Assembly: GCA_023376005.1 (NCBI GenBank)
Contig: CM042143.1
Coordinates: 86,838,551-86,902,550, forward strand
Length of the DNA stretch: 64,000 nt
Reading direction: 5' to 3'
Source of the DNA: Doryteuthis pealeii
Lineage: Eukaryota; Mollusca; Cephalopoda; Myopsida; Loliginidae
The notes beneath the pieces are model-generated. The model was not told the DNA's origin. It made no database searches and worked only from the letters and a program-made list of their open reading frames with translations. Below, piece by piece: positions 1-10,129 of the stretch (positions are counted from its first letter, which is position 1; each line of letters opens with the position of its first letter). The position numbers and the translations under genes are program-made.

Positions 1-262
1 CAATCTGGTCAAAGGGCCTCTGGTGAAAATCCAAAAAGCGTCTATCATTGTCAGGAATCAATGGCTTTTGGTGTACTGGTCACTGTGTCTGTGGATAATC
101 TGCGGCAAACAAGGACATTTCCTTCCTCTGACAGGAATGCATGTGGGTTTTGGGGACCATGCATGAATTTCCTATTCCCTTGTTAGTCCTTCCATGATTC
201 CACCACTGGTGAATTTGTTGGATGGAGCCGGTTCAACTAACCCAAGGTGAATGTTGTCACAG
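1..262 (-). repeat. Dispersed repeat Rep-1, copy 1
   Basis: Reverse-strand copy of a family also seen at 15027-15480, 15825-16262 and 48770-49135. Shared landmarks are the runs giving CCACAGATGCAGTGACAAGT and AACAAGGGAATAGGAA in the sense orientation. One frame of the repeat looks semi-coding, but three of the four copies share a stop after the residues 'TRE', so I treat it as non-coding. The copy is cut by the window start. Its class is unknown; no tRNA-like head or TIR is visible. Confidence 0.6.
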
Positions 263-309
263 AAACTGAAGAAACTTTCAAATTATCTCAAATTTTAACA
301 GTATTTGTA

Positions 310-564
310 GAAACAACTCACTATGTTGTTTTTGTTTGTTTTTTTTTTGTTTTTTTTTGTTTTTTTTTTTTGGGGGGGGTCCTTTTCAGGTATATAAATA
401 CTATTCATTGAAAAAGAAAAGGTGTATAAAGAAAGAAAGAAAAATTATTACCAGTTGAGTTGACTGGATTGTCTTGACTTACCTAAAAAGAAAAAAAAAA
501 AATTAAGTTTAAGCAAACAAAGCAGAAACAAAATTTTTAAAAATAAATAAATAAAAAACTTCTG

Positions 565-598
<34 letters not shown>

Positions 599-600
599 AC
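310..600. repeat. Poly-T / G / A low-complexity tract
   Basis: T-rich stretch with a G8 run near 372-379, then purine-rich sequence ending in a ~30-base A run at about 565-595. The short reading frames here are low-complexity artefacts. It also includes the 90-bp segment duplicated near 53840 (listed separately). Confidence 0.8.
440..530 (-). repeat. 90-bp segment duplicated at 53840-53930, exon-like
   Basis: Almost the same ~90 bp occurs at 53840-53930. On the minus strand it reads a long pyrimidine tract ending in TTTTTAG, then GTAAGTCAAGAC, ending CTCAACTG followed by GTAATA. It therefore resembles a micro-exon of about 31-32 nt between acceptor and donor signals. This copy lacks one A compared with the second, so their frames would differ. 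It could equally be a small dispersed repeat. Confidence 0.4.
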
Positions 601-714
601 ACCAGAAAAAAAAATAAAAAATAAAAAAACATGCAAATTATTGCAGAATCAAATTTATGCATATTGGTCCTTTAGTATTAGTCCTAAATCCAATGTAAGT
701 AAGTAAGTAAAAGT

Positions 715-952
715 AAAGTCGTTGGGGTGGCCTAAAGTCAGTTTCAGCCAAACAGCGAGGGAGTCTATCCCCTTTTCACTGGTGCTAGACCAAGGAAATT
801 GTTTTTAGTGTCTGAGGCAGAGCGCCACACTTTCCATCAGCTCCTCACTTTACCTCACTGTGCTACTCATATGCTGAGTTGGCGAGGGCTGGTAACGAAC
901 CAGGAACCTTGAGGTTCCCAGCTGAACACTCTACCAACTGAGAATTCAGTAA
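715..952 (-). repeat. SINE-C copy (tRNA-derived)
   Basis: Minus-strand copy of SINE-C, whose best copy is 17007-17250. The tRNA-like head lies at the high-coordinate end: CTACCAACTGAG and GAACCAGGAACCTT are the complements of the A- and B-box regions. The body contains the family landmark GGGAGTCTATCCCCTTTTCA. A second (CA)n/(TG)n tract follows near 1046. Confidence 0.75.
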
Positions 953-1059
953 ATGGTTACCATATATACTCACGTATCATGCAACATTCCGAGATATAAA
1001 TTATAGCTTAACATTAGGGGGTTGCACTATACACGAGATACAAACTGTGTGTGTGTGTG

Positions 1060-1190
1060 TGGTTTCTTTGTTTTAATGGCATATCAACCTTCATGTGATA
1101 TTTTAATGGCAAAGTCATTCTTGTAGAACAGTAATGTTACTATTTAACCCATAGTTGTGCAGAGGTGAATAGTTGGCCAAGGCAAACCCA
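1060..1190 (-). repeat. Partial SINE-A2 tail
   Basis: Contains the LINE-type tail (minus-strand sense; plus reads GGCATATCAACCTTCATG) followed by ATTCTTGTAGAACAGTAATG and the TTTAACCCATAG block found in SINE-A2 copies at 25062-25262 and 40205-40442. The tRNA-like head is missing. Confidence 0.55.
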
Positions 1191-1269
1191 ACTGGTATAC
1201 TTACTATTTCCAGCCACTAAAGTTAACATATAGTACCAGATAATATCAGATGATACACAAGTATATGTA

Positions 1270-1482
1270 CTTACCCAACCCCTCAGTTTTAAAGCAGAGT
1301 TTAACAAGTTTGAATTCAGATTTTTCCATCTCCTACATCGATTGCCATACCAATGTAAAAGAGCCCAGTCTGCCAGACTATTTACTCGTAGCCAGATTCA
1401 TAACATTCCAAGGGTATTAGCACTAAGTAAAATGCAACCAGCCTCGTTCAGGATTTAAACTCCTGTCATCATAGGTGGCTAT
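1270..1482 (-). repeat. SINE-A copy
   Basis: Minus-strand SINE-A. The plus strand reads AGAGTTTAACAAGTTTGAAT, GAGCCCAGTCTGCC, then CCAAGGGTATTAGCACTAAG and the B-box region (GGATTTAAACTCC). It is diverged and abuts a T run (1483-1506). Confidence 0.7.
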
Positions 1483-1689
1483 TTTTTTTTTTTTTTTTTT
1501 TTTTTTAAACATTTTTTTCTATTTGACCCATAAATAGGTCCCCTAACAGGTACTTCCACTCCGGGTTGAAATCAGGTTTTGTTTTCTTCCTTAGAAATGA
1601 AATAAGAAGACAAAGAATTGTTGATTTTTTTCTTCCTTCATTGATTATGTTAATCTTATAATAAAAGTGGAAGAGTTGGAGTCTCATGT

Positions 1690-2260
1690 AGGGAAATTAA
1701 TAACCTAATTAAAATAGAATTGTAGACCTTCAAGATCAGTAGAGAAAAATAAAGTAACCACTTGAGTTGATTTTTACCATAAAACGATTGATTTCTTTAA
1801 AAAACTACAAGAACTCTCTAAAGAAGATTCAACTTAATGATTCATCTGAAAAGTGTTTGTGTGTAATGATATAAATAAATAAACCTATTAAAATATTAAA
1901 AAATACATATTTATTTTTATAAAAATAAATATATTTTATCTCATTATAATGGAGGTTGTGTGTGTAACCGAAATTACATCATCAACATCACAATTCCCTT
2001 AGTTATTTACATTATATTTCCAATGGTTATCAAATAATCAGTATTTGATCTTAATTAGTATTTTATGTATTAACAACGTCTCTATTAAGATCTAGCTAAG
2101 ATAGATTTGCATCAAAACAACAACAACCACATCATTAATGTGCTTAAAATCCTGCAATGTGTGTTATATATCATTAAGAAATAAATGTTTACATAGTATA
2201 TGGTGTGAATAATTTGCATACTGGTTTTAACAAAACAGGGTTTAATAAATAATTACTTGG
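1690..2260. other. AT-rich, no gene seen
   Basis: No open frame or RNA gene is visible. It holds a copy of Rep-3 (about 1945-2030), the family marked by TTATAATGGAGA on one side and CACAATTCCCTTAGTTATTT on the other. The rest is AT-rich unique-looking sequence. Confidence 0.5.
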
Positions 2261-2261
2261 T

Positions 2262-2440
2262 GTTATTGATTTCTAATATTATTGTTTTATTTCTAAAGGT
2301 ATCAAAAGCAATCCTATGTATAATTTCATATTGAAACCAATTAGAATAAAGTAAAATAACTAATCTTTTTTTTTGTGTTCATATTTAATTTCATTAGTCT
2401 AATTCAATATAATATTTAGTCATATTAAAATTTAAATACT
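2262..2440 (+). repeat. Segment duplicated at 3650-3822
   Basis: About 175 bp, including AAAAGCAATCCTATGTATAA and TTCATTAGTCTAATTCAATA, recurs 1.4 kb downstream with few changes. The downstream copy is bracketed by a 22-bp direct repeat, so this copy is the likelier source. Confidence 0.75.
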
Positions 2441-3160
2441 TGTGCCCATATTCTTGCTAGTATATATAAATATAAAAAAAAGTAAAGTCATCGGAGTTAT
2501 TATCTATCAAAATCTATTTTATCATCATACCAATAAAAGTGTTTGTTTGTGATGATATATGTTAGGGAGAGTTATCTCTCTAATGATTCTACACCAGATA
2601 TACTCAACTGACAAGCAGAGAGACATCAGAACAGAAGGACATGGCTGCATGTGATGAACACACACATGATACATAGTTGAACTCTATCCAAACTCATCCT
2701 ACTGTATTCTGGTCGGTGAGAATAAATAAAACAAATATTGTTATATGTTAAACATATTTCACTGTTTTTGTTATCTTTTGTTATTCCTACATCTTGGGAT
2801 ATAACAATATAAATAAATAAATGCATAAAGTCATTTACTTGCCATTTCTCTTTGCAGCAAGATCTCTTGTTGAAGTTAATGAGTAAGGCAATGCATCAAT
2901 AGGACAAAATGAAACAAATCTTATTCATAGCTCATTAGCTGATTTCCTCTTAAGTCAAGAGTTTCAAGGTAACTGTTTCTGAAGGCCATAGCCATTTTAG
3001 CGGTAACTAATAAACTACTTTGCATGGTTGGTTGGAGTATTACACCCACCATAAATCTTGAAGATTTCATTCAAGTACTAAGATAGTTTGGCATCTAATT
3101 ATAGTCTATATCAATACTCATGTTCCTTAATTGTACAAATGATTCATTAATTAGCTGAGG
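2440..3160. other. AT-rich, no gene seen
   Basis: No coding or RNA feature could be supported on either strand. Short frames here are AT-rich and lack codon structure. Confidence 0.5.
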
Positions 3161-3350
3161 TGATGACACTCATAGGAAATAAGAATTCAGCAGATAAGAA
3201 ATAAGAATTCGGCAGATAAGAAGCACCAGATAATCAGGATTTACATTTTTACCTTTCATCTTGGACGATCACATTTTTAACCAGAGGGTGTTGCAAGATT
3301 ATAACAGTCGTACAATTTAGGAACATGAGTATTAATATATAGATAAATGT
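3100..3350 (+). repeat. Dispersed repeat Rep-4, partial
   Basis: Carries AGCTGAGGTGATGACACTCA, AATAAGAATTC, a TCATCTTGGACGATC block and CCAGAGGGTGTTGCAAGAT. The same blocks in the same order occur at 58075-58525, and inverted at 10130-10640 and 54200-54700. There is a small internal duplication of AATAAGAATTC(A/G)GCAGATAAG at 3180-3217. Confidence 0.65.
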
Positions 3351-3623
3351 ACATGATTATGGGAATAACCTTTAAAAAATAACTGAATTAATCTATATAT
3401 TAATTCCATTGAAGCTACCTACATACCTTCATTCCTGCAAGGGTGTTCCATCGGGTTTGACTCATATACATGCACACATCCCCATAGATGCACACACACC
3501 TCTGAAGGCAATTGTTATTATCCACTGGTTTATTCACCACATGGTACAGAGAAAAAGAGTATTTATCTAAAGATCTATAAAGGAAAGGAATAACTTTGAA
3601 TTATGAAATAAATAGTGGTAAAT

Positions 3624-3846
3624 CCAATTTAAAATAACTTATATAATCATTTGGTCTTATTGATGTCAAATATTGTTTTATTCTCAAAGGTATTAAAAGC
3701 AATCCTATGTATAATTTCCTATTGAAACCAATTAGAATAAAGTAAAAATCTTTTTTGTGTTCATATTTAATTTCATTAGTCTAATTCAATATAATATTTA
3801 GTTCATATTAAAATTTAAATAAAGCCAATTTAAAATAACTTATATA
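3624..3846 (+). repeat. Duplicated segment flanked by 22-bp direct repeats
   Basis: The 3650-3822 segment copies 2262-2440. It is flanked by CCAATTTAAAATAACTTATA plus two bases at 3624-3645 and again at 3825-3846, as in a target-site duplication. No poly-A tail or TIR is obvious, so the mechanism is unclear. Confidence 0.65.
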
Positions 3847-3849
3847 AAG

Positions 3850-4600
3850 CTTTTACTTTCAAGCTCCATTAATAAAGTTAAGATAGAAAGTGTTACTTCC
3901 ATGTTGAACCCTTAATAGTGAAAAGACTGAAAAAACGGTGTTAATTAGGGAATAGCCTAGCTGTTAAGGGAGGTAACTCTTAAGGAGTCTTGATCTATTA
4001 TGCATAACATGACACTCCCCATCGTACTTTCTATTGGCATCCCTAACATGGCATATGCCTTTACACAAGTCAGTAGGTAAACCCATTAGAAAATTAATTC
4101 CTCATTTCCGGTTTGTTTTACACATCAATAAAAGTTAACTTACAGAATTGTCTAATTTCTATTTAAACTGAACATCTCTCGTTGTTCACTACATTTAATC
4201 CACCTCACACTTTCATGTGATTATATATCAATTTTTGGCAACCAACACTAAATAGATATAATTAAATTTAACCAACTGAGACAACAGAGATATTTTCGAC
4301 TAACATATGGAAATTTCATCAACTGCTTTCATACAACCATTCTGACTCAGCCTTCATCACTCTCTAGGAACAGGCTTGAATAATTATCTAATTCATTAGC
4401 AGAACAAGAGAAATAAAAAAAATAAATAAATGCGTGTGTGTAGGTGTGTAGGTATTTTGTTGTGGAGAAAAAATAAAGTACTTGATCACAGGTGTAAGAG
4501 CTATATTTATCCACTAGAAGTAGCTAACCAGCGTAGATGGTGCGGGGGGGGGGGCGTATTGATTTGTTTACTTTTTCGGATTTATAAATGATGGACATTT
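3850..4600. other. AT-rich spacer with short G run
   Basis: No gene seen. A G10 run sits near 4543-4552, flanked by AT-rich sequence. Confidence 0.5.
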
Positions 4601-4639
4601 TTAAGTAGAATTTCAATGCTATTTCTATGTATACTTTAA

Positions 4640-4712
4640 TTTTTACATATCTTCGAATATAAAGTAAATCTCCATAATTTTTACACAAAAAGCAAGAACC
4701 AGTGATATTCAA

Positions 4713-4761
<49 letters not shown>

Positions 4762-4845
4762 TGTTATTAATTGTTTTATTTTCGTGGTTTCATCCGGACA
4801 TACATACCAACTGCACTTTATATATGTATAGATTTTTAATGCACT
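4640..4845 (+). repeat. Dispersed repeat Rep-5 3' end
   Basis: Holds CTCCATAATTTTTACAC, AAAGCAAGAACCAGTGATAT, an expanded (TA)n (4722-4755), TTAATTGTTTTATTTTCGT and CCGGACATACATACC. The same blocks occur at 27190-27345 and 38455-38640. Fuller copies (26245-27345, 38290-38640) start with a CTACCCAGCAAAGCCCAGG-like head. Confidence 0.65.
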
Positions 4846-4937
4846 TTGTCTTGAAGATAGGCAGATGACATGCTGCCGTGAAACCAATAATAATGAACAC
4901 ATTTTTATTGTGTAGTAATTTATGATATATATATATT

Positions 4938-5205
4938 AGAAAAACAAAGTGTTCCAAAAAAGATGAATTTATATTGATGTTGATGCTTAAACATTTTGGT
5001 TTATGTAAAACCTTCCTCTGGACAATATAATAGAAAAGAAAAAGAAAAAAAAATGTCCTCAGGAAGGTTTTATATTGACCATAACATTTAACCATCGACA
5101 TCAACATCAAAATAAATTCATCTTTTTTTAGAACACTTTGTTTTTCTAATTTCTATATATCGTCAGATTCATTTCCATATTTTACTCCTATATATATTAC
5201 ACACA
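4938..5205. repeat. Foldback element FB1 (inverted repeat ~210 bp)
   Basis: Arms 4938-5030 and 5055-5148 are complementary: GAAAAACAAAGTGTTCC pairs with its reverse near 5130, and AAAACCTTCCTCTGGACA with TGTCCTCAGGAAGG. Past the right arm comes the family 3' signature TATATCGTCAGATTCATTTCC, shared with 13032-13106, 32412-32530, 32566-32695 and 57015-57345. Both ends abut TATATATATTA, a possible target duplication obscured by the microsatellite. Confidence 0.75.
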
Positions 5206-5500
5206 CACTAGACAAAATGTGACACGCTGGGTCACCCATTGAGTTCTGGGTAGATAATTGAGATTAGGGAAAAGTGAGTTTGCAAAGCGAATTAAATAAA
5301 AAAAAATAAATATGGCCAGACAAAACATTAAGATCATTTTGTAAGATTTCTAAGAAAAGGGACATTTGACCTAATTTAAGCTACGGGTTGCTGCATATGA
5401 AATTTAACATAGAAATACATTTCAAATTCTCTCATCTCTCTCTATATATACTTACTGAGAAACTAACATATATAACGAGGAGGTAATCAAAATATATGTA
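5190..5500 (+). repeat. Dispersed repeat Rep-6, copy 1
   Basis: About 300 bp recurs at 35470-35805 in the same orientation. Shared blocks are AAAAGTGAGTTTGCAAAGCG, ATCATTTTGTAAGATTTCT and AACTAACATATATAACGAGG. No tRNA head or TIR was recognised. Confidence 0.7.
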
Positions 5501-6010
5501 GTTATTTAGTATTGGAGAATTGAAAATAAAAGGTAACAATCTCACCTTAAATGTATTGTACTCTATAACAAACACACACACACACTTGTCTGTTATAGAA
5601 TAGTGTTTAGAAAGCTAATTTCCCAAACCATTATATAGAATTTAATTCTTTTTGAGTCCTCCTCGCCCCCTTAAAAAAAAACTTGTTGCTAAAGTAAGCT
5701 GAAGTGAGTATAAGTAAGAAAATGATTAATATAAGATTTGATTTGTGCTAAACTCACAGCTTCAACAGTTTTAAGACTTAGCTGACCTAAATAACAGAAA
5801 TCTCAACATTTACAATTCTAAATTTGGGTTCTACTCAAAGAGAAATCACTCAAAAGAGAAAGAAAAACTATAATAAATTTTTAAAAAACCAAAAAAAAAA
5901 ACAATCCTTCTCTAGATTTTCGTGCTGAACAAAGTTTCAACAAAAGAGTTCAATGTCCTGAAAATGAAGAGAAAAAGCAGAACTGAATAATTGATTGGTT
6001 TCTTTCCCAA
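5500..6010. other. AT-rich, no gene seen
   Basis: Only short simple repeats such as (CA)n near 5572-5585. No coding support. Confidence 0.45.
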
Positions 6011-6011
6011 T

Positions 6012-6608
6012 TATAAAAAAGTCGTTCAAAAAAGAAAAAAAAATGAAAAAGAAATGTGTGAATAAAAAAAAAAATGAATTTAATAAAGCAAACCAGAATC
6101 TGTTAATTGTTACAATTTTATGTTAAGAATTTATAATGAAATAAGAATAACAATCAACTGTAGAATTTGTACCAAATCACTAAAATATAAGTAAAAAAAA
6201 AAGTGGCAGAGTATCCTACTGATGGTATCAGCTGGACAATGAGAGTCTATTCCCTCTTCACTAACACTAGACCAGGGAGATTATTTTTTTTGAGATGGAG
6301 TGCCACACCTACTGACAGCTCCTCACTTTACCGCACAGATCTGATTACTGTGCTATTCATGCGAGGACTGGTATTGAACCTGAAATCATACAATTCCAAG
6401 GTGGGTGCTCTACCGACTGAATTAAACTGGTTCCTTACTTATAAAAAGTAGTTCAAAATAATAAATTGCTAAGTAAAAAAAATGTGCTGGAAAAAAAAAA
6501 TAAATAAACAAATTTAATAAAGCAAATCAAAATCTGTTTAACTGTTACAATTTTATTTAAGAATTTATAACGAAATCAAAATAACAGTTGACTGTAGAAT
6601 TTGTACCA
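6012..6608. repeat. ~165-bp direct repeat bracketing a SINE-C
   Basis: Segments 6012-6175 and 6438-6608 are direct copies, sharing TTTAATAAAGCAAA, TGTTACAATTTTATGT-like and ACTGTAGAATTTGTACC. A minus-strand SINE-C lies between them. The pair is far longer than a target-site duplication, so it looks like a local tandem duplication that trapped or flanked the SINE. Confidence 0.65.
6204..6440 (-). repeat. SINE-C copy
   Basis: Minus-strand SINE-C with GAGAGTCTATTCCCTCTTCA in the body and the tRNA-like head at the 6390-6435 end (CTCTACCGACTGAATTAAAC complements the A box). An 82-residue open frame across it is coincidental. Confidence 0.7.
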
Positions 6609-6647
6609 AAAAATAAGATGTAATTATATATTACTAAATCTTCAGAC

Positions 6648-6649
<2 letters not shown>

Positions 6650-6693
<44 letters not shown>
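6650..6693. repeat. (TA)n microsatellite
   Basis: Perfect TA dinucleotide run of about 44 bp. Confidence 0.95.
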
Positions 6694-6696
<3 letters not shown>

Positions 6697-6737
6697 AAGT
6701 TTGTTTCTTTATAGTATCTTTGAAGCATTGTGTGTAT

Positions 6738-7135
6738 GTGTAATATAAAGATTTTGAAGGCAATTTACAATGCAATATGTGTTGAATTTATTTAACTTTT
6801 GGTTTTTTTTTTTTCAAAACTAAATATTTTCAGAAATTATATTATAGTAAAAATTAAAAGAATTTCGAACAATTTCCACGCGCGGGAGCAGCCAAGCCGA
6901 GTTAACATCACGGAAAAAAAATTTTCAAACATACGGCGTTCCTCAACTTCTTAAACAACAGATGATTACAATATCGCCGTGGGATAAGTACTATAAAATA
7001 ACACCTAGTATTTTCAATAACTCTGAAGATGGAATTTTACTTCCGAAAATATTTAGTTTTGAAAAAAAAAAAAAAAAAAGTTAAATAAATTCAACACATA
7101 TTGCATTGTAAATTGCCTTCAAAATCTTTATATTA
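6738..7135. repeat. Palindromic element FB3 with hammerhead-like right arm
   Basis: Arms 6738-6833 and 7042-7133 are near-perfect inverted repeats (AAGATTTTGAAGGCAATTTA against its complement at the far end). The central 200 bp includes a GC-rich CACGCGCGGGAGCAGCC block. The right arm begins with a hammerhead-type motif at 7016-7060, described separately. Confidence 0.75.
7016..7060 (+). ncRNA. Hammerhead-like motif (relic or variant)
   Basis: CUGAAGA (7023-7029), one extra U, stem II GGAA/UUCC (7031-7034 with 7041-7044), GAAA (7045-7048), loopless stem III AAU/AUU (7048-7053), U at 7054, then AGUU (7055-7058) pairing with AACU (7019-7022) as stem I. This matches the type I order except for the base inserted before stem II. 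Activity is unproven. Confidence 0.4.
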
Positions 7136-7144
7136 TATATATAT

Positions 7145-7212
7145 AACTTTCAAAGAAAGAAAAACTTTACAGATGACGGTTTGTTAAGTTTTTCTTTCTT
7201 TGAAAGTTAAAT
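7145..7212. repeat. Short perfect palindrome
   Basis: AACTTTCAAAGAAAGAAAAA and its complement flank about 20 bp. A diverged inverted relative spans 20145-20262, and the adjacent block (AGCTCTCTTAGGGATT at ~7254) recurs inverted near 20080, so this is part of a ~150-bp repeat family. Confidence 0.7.
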
Positions 7213-7285
7213 ATTGCTCTTTATATAATTGATTTATTGGCTATTATACATTGAGCTCTCTTAGGGATTCATAAAAATCCCTGTA

Positions 7286-7288
<3 letters not shown>

Positions 7289-7328
<40 letters not shown>
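7289..7328. repeat. (TA)n microsatellite
   Basis: TA run of about 40 bp between two palindromic elements. Another mixed TA/GATA/TTTA tract lies at 7525-7577. Confidence 0.95.
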
Positions 7329-7331
<3 letters not shown>

Positions 7332-7712
7332 AGCACCTACAAGAGCATACAGTATGGTTGTCTAGTGAGATTTCAATGATTCCAAATAGAATCATCCCTT
7401 ACTTATCAGTCATTTAGATTATTACACACACACACAATATATATATATGAGGAGGTTCACAGTGTCTTGTTGGATGTGTGTTTTTCTGTAACATCAGAAT
7501 AGGTAAACACACATTCAACATGAAATATATAGATATATATATATATATAGATATATATTTATTTATTTATTTATTTGTAGGTGGGATACCAGGTAATTTG
7601 GTATTAGGATGATTCTAAGCTGGTCCTTTCTTCCGACGTTAAAATGTTAGAGAGTTCAGGTCTGATTTGAGAGCTCAATATTTAATTTTTTATAAACAGA
7701 GCAATATAATTA

Positions 7713-7985
7713 GTAAAGACAAAAGCTTAAAAATCGGGTATTATGCGATTATGGTATCATTTCCACCCATAGGTATCTGAATATACCCATGACCTTCGTC
7801 GGACCGCATTCTTTATTGAAAATGGTATACAGATAAATTCAGCATTGCTTTTATATAAAAGCAATGTTGTATTTATTCAATAAAGAATGCAGTCTGATGA
7901 AGCTCATGGGTTATTTCAGATACCTATGGATGGAAATGGTACCATAATCACATAATACCAGATATTTAAGCTTTTGTCTTTACTA
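7713..7985. repeat. 270-bp palindromic element FB4
   Basis: Arms 7713-7845 and 7850-7985 are near-perfect inverted repeats (AGTAAAGACAAAAGCTTAAA against TTTAAGCTTTTGTCTTTACT; CATTCTTTATTGAA against TTCAATAAAGAATG). The right arm carries CTGATGAAG followed by a hairpin and GGAAATGG, reminiscent of the other hammerhead-like arms but without a clean GAAA-stem III junction. Confidence 0.75.
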
Positions 7986-8104
7986 TATATCACATAAAGC
8001 TTATAGTATTCTAGTTTATTCAATAGTAAACAATTTACTACTGATCTCCCATCGTAATATAAAGTAGGAATTATTATGGGACACAGATATATATATATAT
8101 ATAT

Positions 8105-8470
8105 ATATGATGACTCTCCCATCGATTTCGACGTATGAGTGTTCATACAATGAACGTCCACACAGTGATTTGTTTATAGTGGTGAAGGCTTGTGTTGGAC
8201 CATCCACACTTTTTGGCACAGCCGATAGGAAAGAATTGGTGCATCTAGGGTTGCCACAAACCCAATCAACGACCGACCTCAGGAATTTTGAATTCAGAGT
8301 TATCCCTCTCCTAGACTGGTTACCTACCCAAGGCTGAAGAGCCTAGTCTGCTCTACTATTTAACCCATAGTTCGAGGGAGAACATATGGATTCATACCTT
8401 TCCCAAGGGTATTAGCACTATGTGAAATGCCAACAGCTTCGTCTAGGAATTGAACTCGAATCGACGAGTC

Positions 8471-8473
<3 letters not shown>
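8105..8473 (-). repeat. Long SINE-A variant (A-long), copy 1
   Basis: Minus-strand ~370-bp element flanked by (TA)n on both sides. The head end carries GAACTCGAATCGACGAGTCC (tRNA-like B box reversed) and CCAAGGGTATTAGCACTATG. The 3' part carries AAAGAATTGGTGCATC and ATGATTTGTTTATAGTGGTG-like blocks that ordinary SINE-A copies lack. The plus-strand copy at 49425-49830 has the same extension. Confidence 0.75.

Positions 8474-8474
<1 letters not shown>

Positions 8475-8504
<30 letters not shown>
8475..8504. repeat. (TA)n microsatellite
   Basis: TA run of about 30 bp immediately at the head end of the minus-strand SINE-A-long. Confidence 0.95.
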
Positions 8505-8510
<6 letters not shown>

Positions 8511-8525
8511 CTGGTTCCAACGGGA

Positions 8526-8669
8526 GAAAATTTAATATTTTATAAAAAAGAAGAAGATCCGCAAAATGTATTGTTCTCAGAAAAAATGTTTTATTCTTTT
8601 TATTTTACATACGCAACACGTGTTTCAGATATTCTGGTATCTTCTTCAGGCTTTGATCAATACATATAT

Positions 8670-8723
<54 letters not shown>

Positions 8724-8763
8724 ACACAGTCATAACAGAAAAATTGCAGAAACACACACAACC

Positions 8764-8808
<45 letters not shown>

Positions 8809-8932
8809 ATCAATATATGTATTGATCAAAGCCTGAAGAAGATACCAGAATTCTGAAACACGTGTTGCGTATGTAAAATAAAAAGAATAAAACATTTTTT
8901 CTGAGAACGATACATTTTGCGGACCTTCTTCT

Positions 8933-8940
<8 letters not shown>
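8526..8940. repeat. Palindromic element FB5
   Basis: Arms 8526-8668 and 8804-8935 are complementary along ~130 bp, including CATACGCAACACGTGTTTCA against TGAAACACGTGTTGCGTATG. The centre is simple sequence: (TA)n at 8674-8714, CACACA blocks and (TA)n at 8776-8794. Both arms carry a hammerhead-type motif. The open frames crossing here are TA-repeat artefacts. Confidence 0.8.
8828..8872 (+). ncRNA. Hammerhead-like motif in FB5 right arm
   Basis: GC then CUGAAGA (8833-8839), one extra A, hairpin 8841-8854, GAAA (8855-8858), loopless stem III ACACGUGU (8858-8865), U at 8866, then GC (8867-8868) closing stem I with 8831-8832. In the left arm, read on the minus strand (about 8610-8652), stem II is better preserved as GAUA/UAUC. 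The extra base means it is not a strict consensus hammerhead. Confidence 0.4.

Positions 8941-8992
<52 letters not shown>
8937..8992. repeat. (TA)n microsatellite
   Basis: TA run of about 55 bp directly abutting the right arm of FB5. Confidence 0.95.
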
Positions 8993-8993
<1 letters not shown>

Positions 8994-8999
8994 CCTTAT

Positions 9000-9600
9000 T
9001 CATATTATATATAGCATCATATTAGGATAAAATATATGAGATGACAAAAATAACCACATTTCCTGATAAGATCAACACTCGACCCACATAGATGTTGATC
9101 AAGCCTCACAATTTTTGTCCATAAATACATCTATTACAAACACAGTGTACTGCTAATATACAAGGAGGAAAGAAATGACCCATTATTTTGTTTTTTATGG
9201 CTAATGTGATGAATTTATAGCTAAGATTTGCTGTAACTATAAATGGAGCTTTAGAAATCTATTTAGATAGTGCTAAAATAATAAGTGAAGCCTTGCCAAA
9301 TGCAGAGAGCATCTACCCAATTTCCATATTTAAACTCTTTTTTTTCAAAGCCATGCAAGCAATACCATTAATAGAAGAGAGAAGCATAAAAATGTCCAGA
9401 CTATTAAAAAGGTTTTGGACCAATTATTGGTGGAGGTCAAGAATATTTATATTAATAAATCAAGGGGAAAAGCAAGAGTTAATTGTAGTAAAAGGAACAA
9501 ATATAAAAAACAAACATACATTTTCTTTTACATCCTGATCCTAATGTGATATAAATAAATGGTGTAAAAAATAAAAATTTAAAAAATGCAAGTGTCTTTT
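9000..9600. other. AT-rich, no gene seen
   Basis: No supported gene. A small palindrome GATCAACA...TGTTGATC occurs at 9068-9100. The open frame at 9293-9538 has AT-rich codons, no recognisable motif and no flanking splice signals. Confidence 0.45.
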
Positions 9601-9644
9601 GACAAATTGTAATTTAGATATGTTGAGAATAGTTTATGCGTGTT

Positions 9645-9698
<54 letters not shown>

Positions 9699-9730
9699 TA
9701 CATACATACATACATACACACACACACAGT
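9645..9730. repeat. Compound (TA)n(CA)n(CATA)n microsatellite
   Basis: TA run, then CA, CATA and CA repeats, leading straight into the MITE that starts near 9728. Confidence 0.95.
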
Positions 9731-9990
9731 GATGCTGATAGCTTTTTGATTCTGGGATGCAATATTTGCTTTGAATGAGTCCCTTGGACATTTATGGGTC
9801 CCAACTAAAGCCATTTAACTCCTACTTTGTAACCTATCCTGCGTAATTATTTTCTAAGAAACTATTAAAATGTATTTCCAGTTAGCTTGAAATGGTGAGG
9901 GAAGAAAAAAGAAATACACTGAGATGCATGGATATGATTTTACTGGGTCCTTTTAGATCTTTGTGTGTCAGGGACACATACCTATCAGCA

Positions 9991-9997
<7 letters not shown>
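9728..9997 (+). mobile_element. MITE-3, ~270 bp, short TIR
   Basis: Starts TGATGCTGATAGC and ends CCTATCAGCAT, giving ~11-bp terminal inverted repeats (GATGCTGATAG). An inverted full-length relative lies at 27568-27845 and a fragment at 19586-19670. Shared interior blocks are TGGGTCCCAACTAAAGCCAT and TTCCAGTTAGCTTGAAATGG. All copies sit beside TA or CA microsatellites, which hides any target duplication. Non-autonomous, no coding. Confidence 0.65.
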
Positions 9998-10034
<37 letters not shown>

Positions 10035-10129
10035 ATTATATATATATTGCATTATATATATGACCAAAGGTCGATATGCCATTAAACAAAGAAACCAAAA
10101 CTTATTATGAGACTAAACTATTTATATAT

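Noticed and set aside
8566..9003. Long open frames across 8566-9003
   Set aside because: They are Tyr-Ile repeats from (TA)n plus palindrome arms; no protein is supported.
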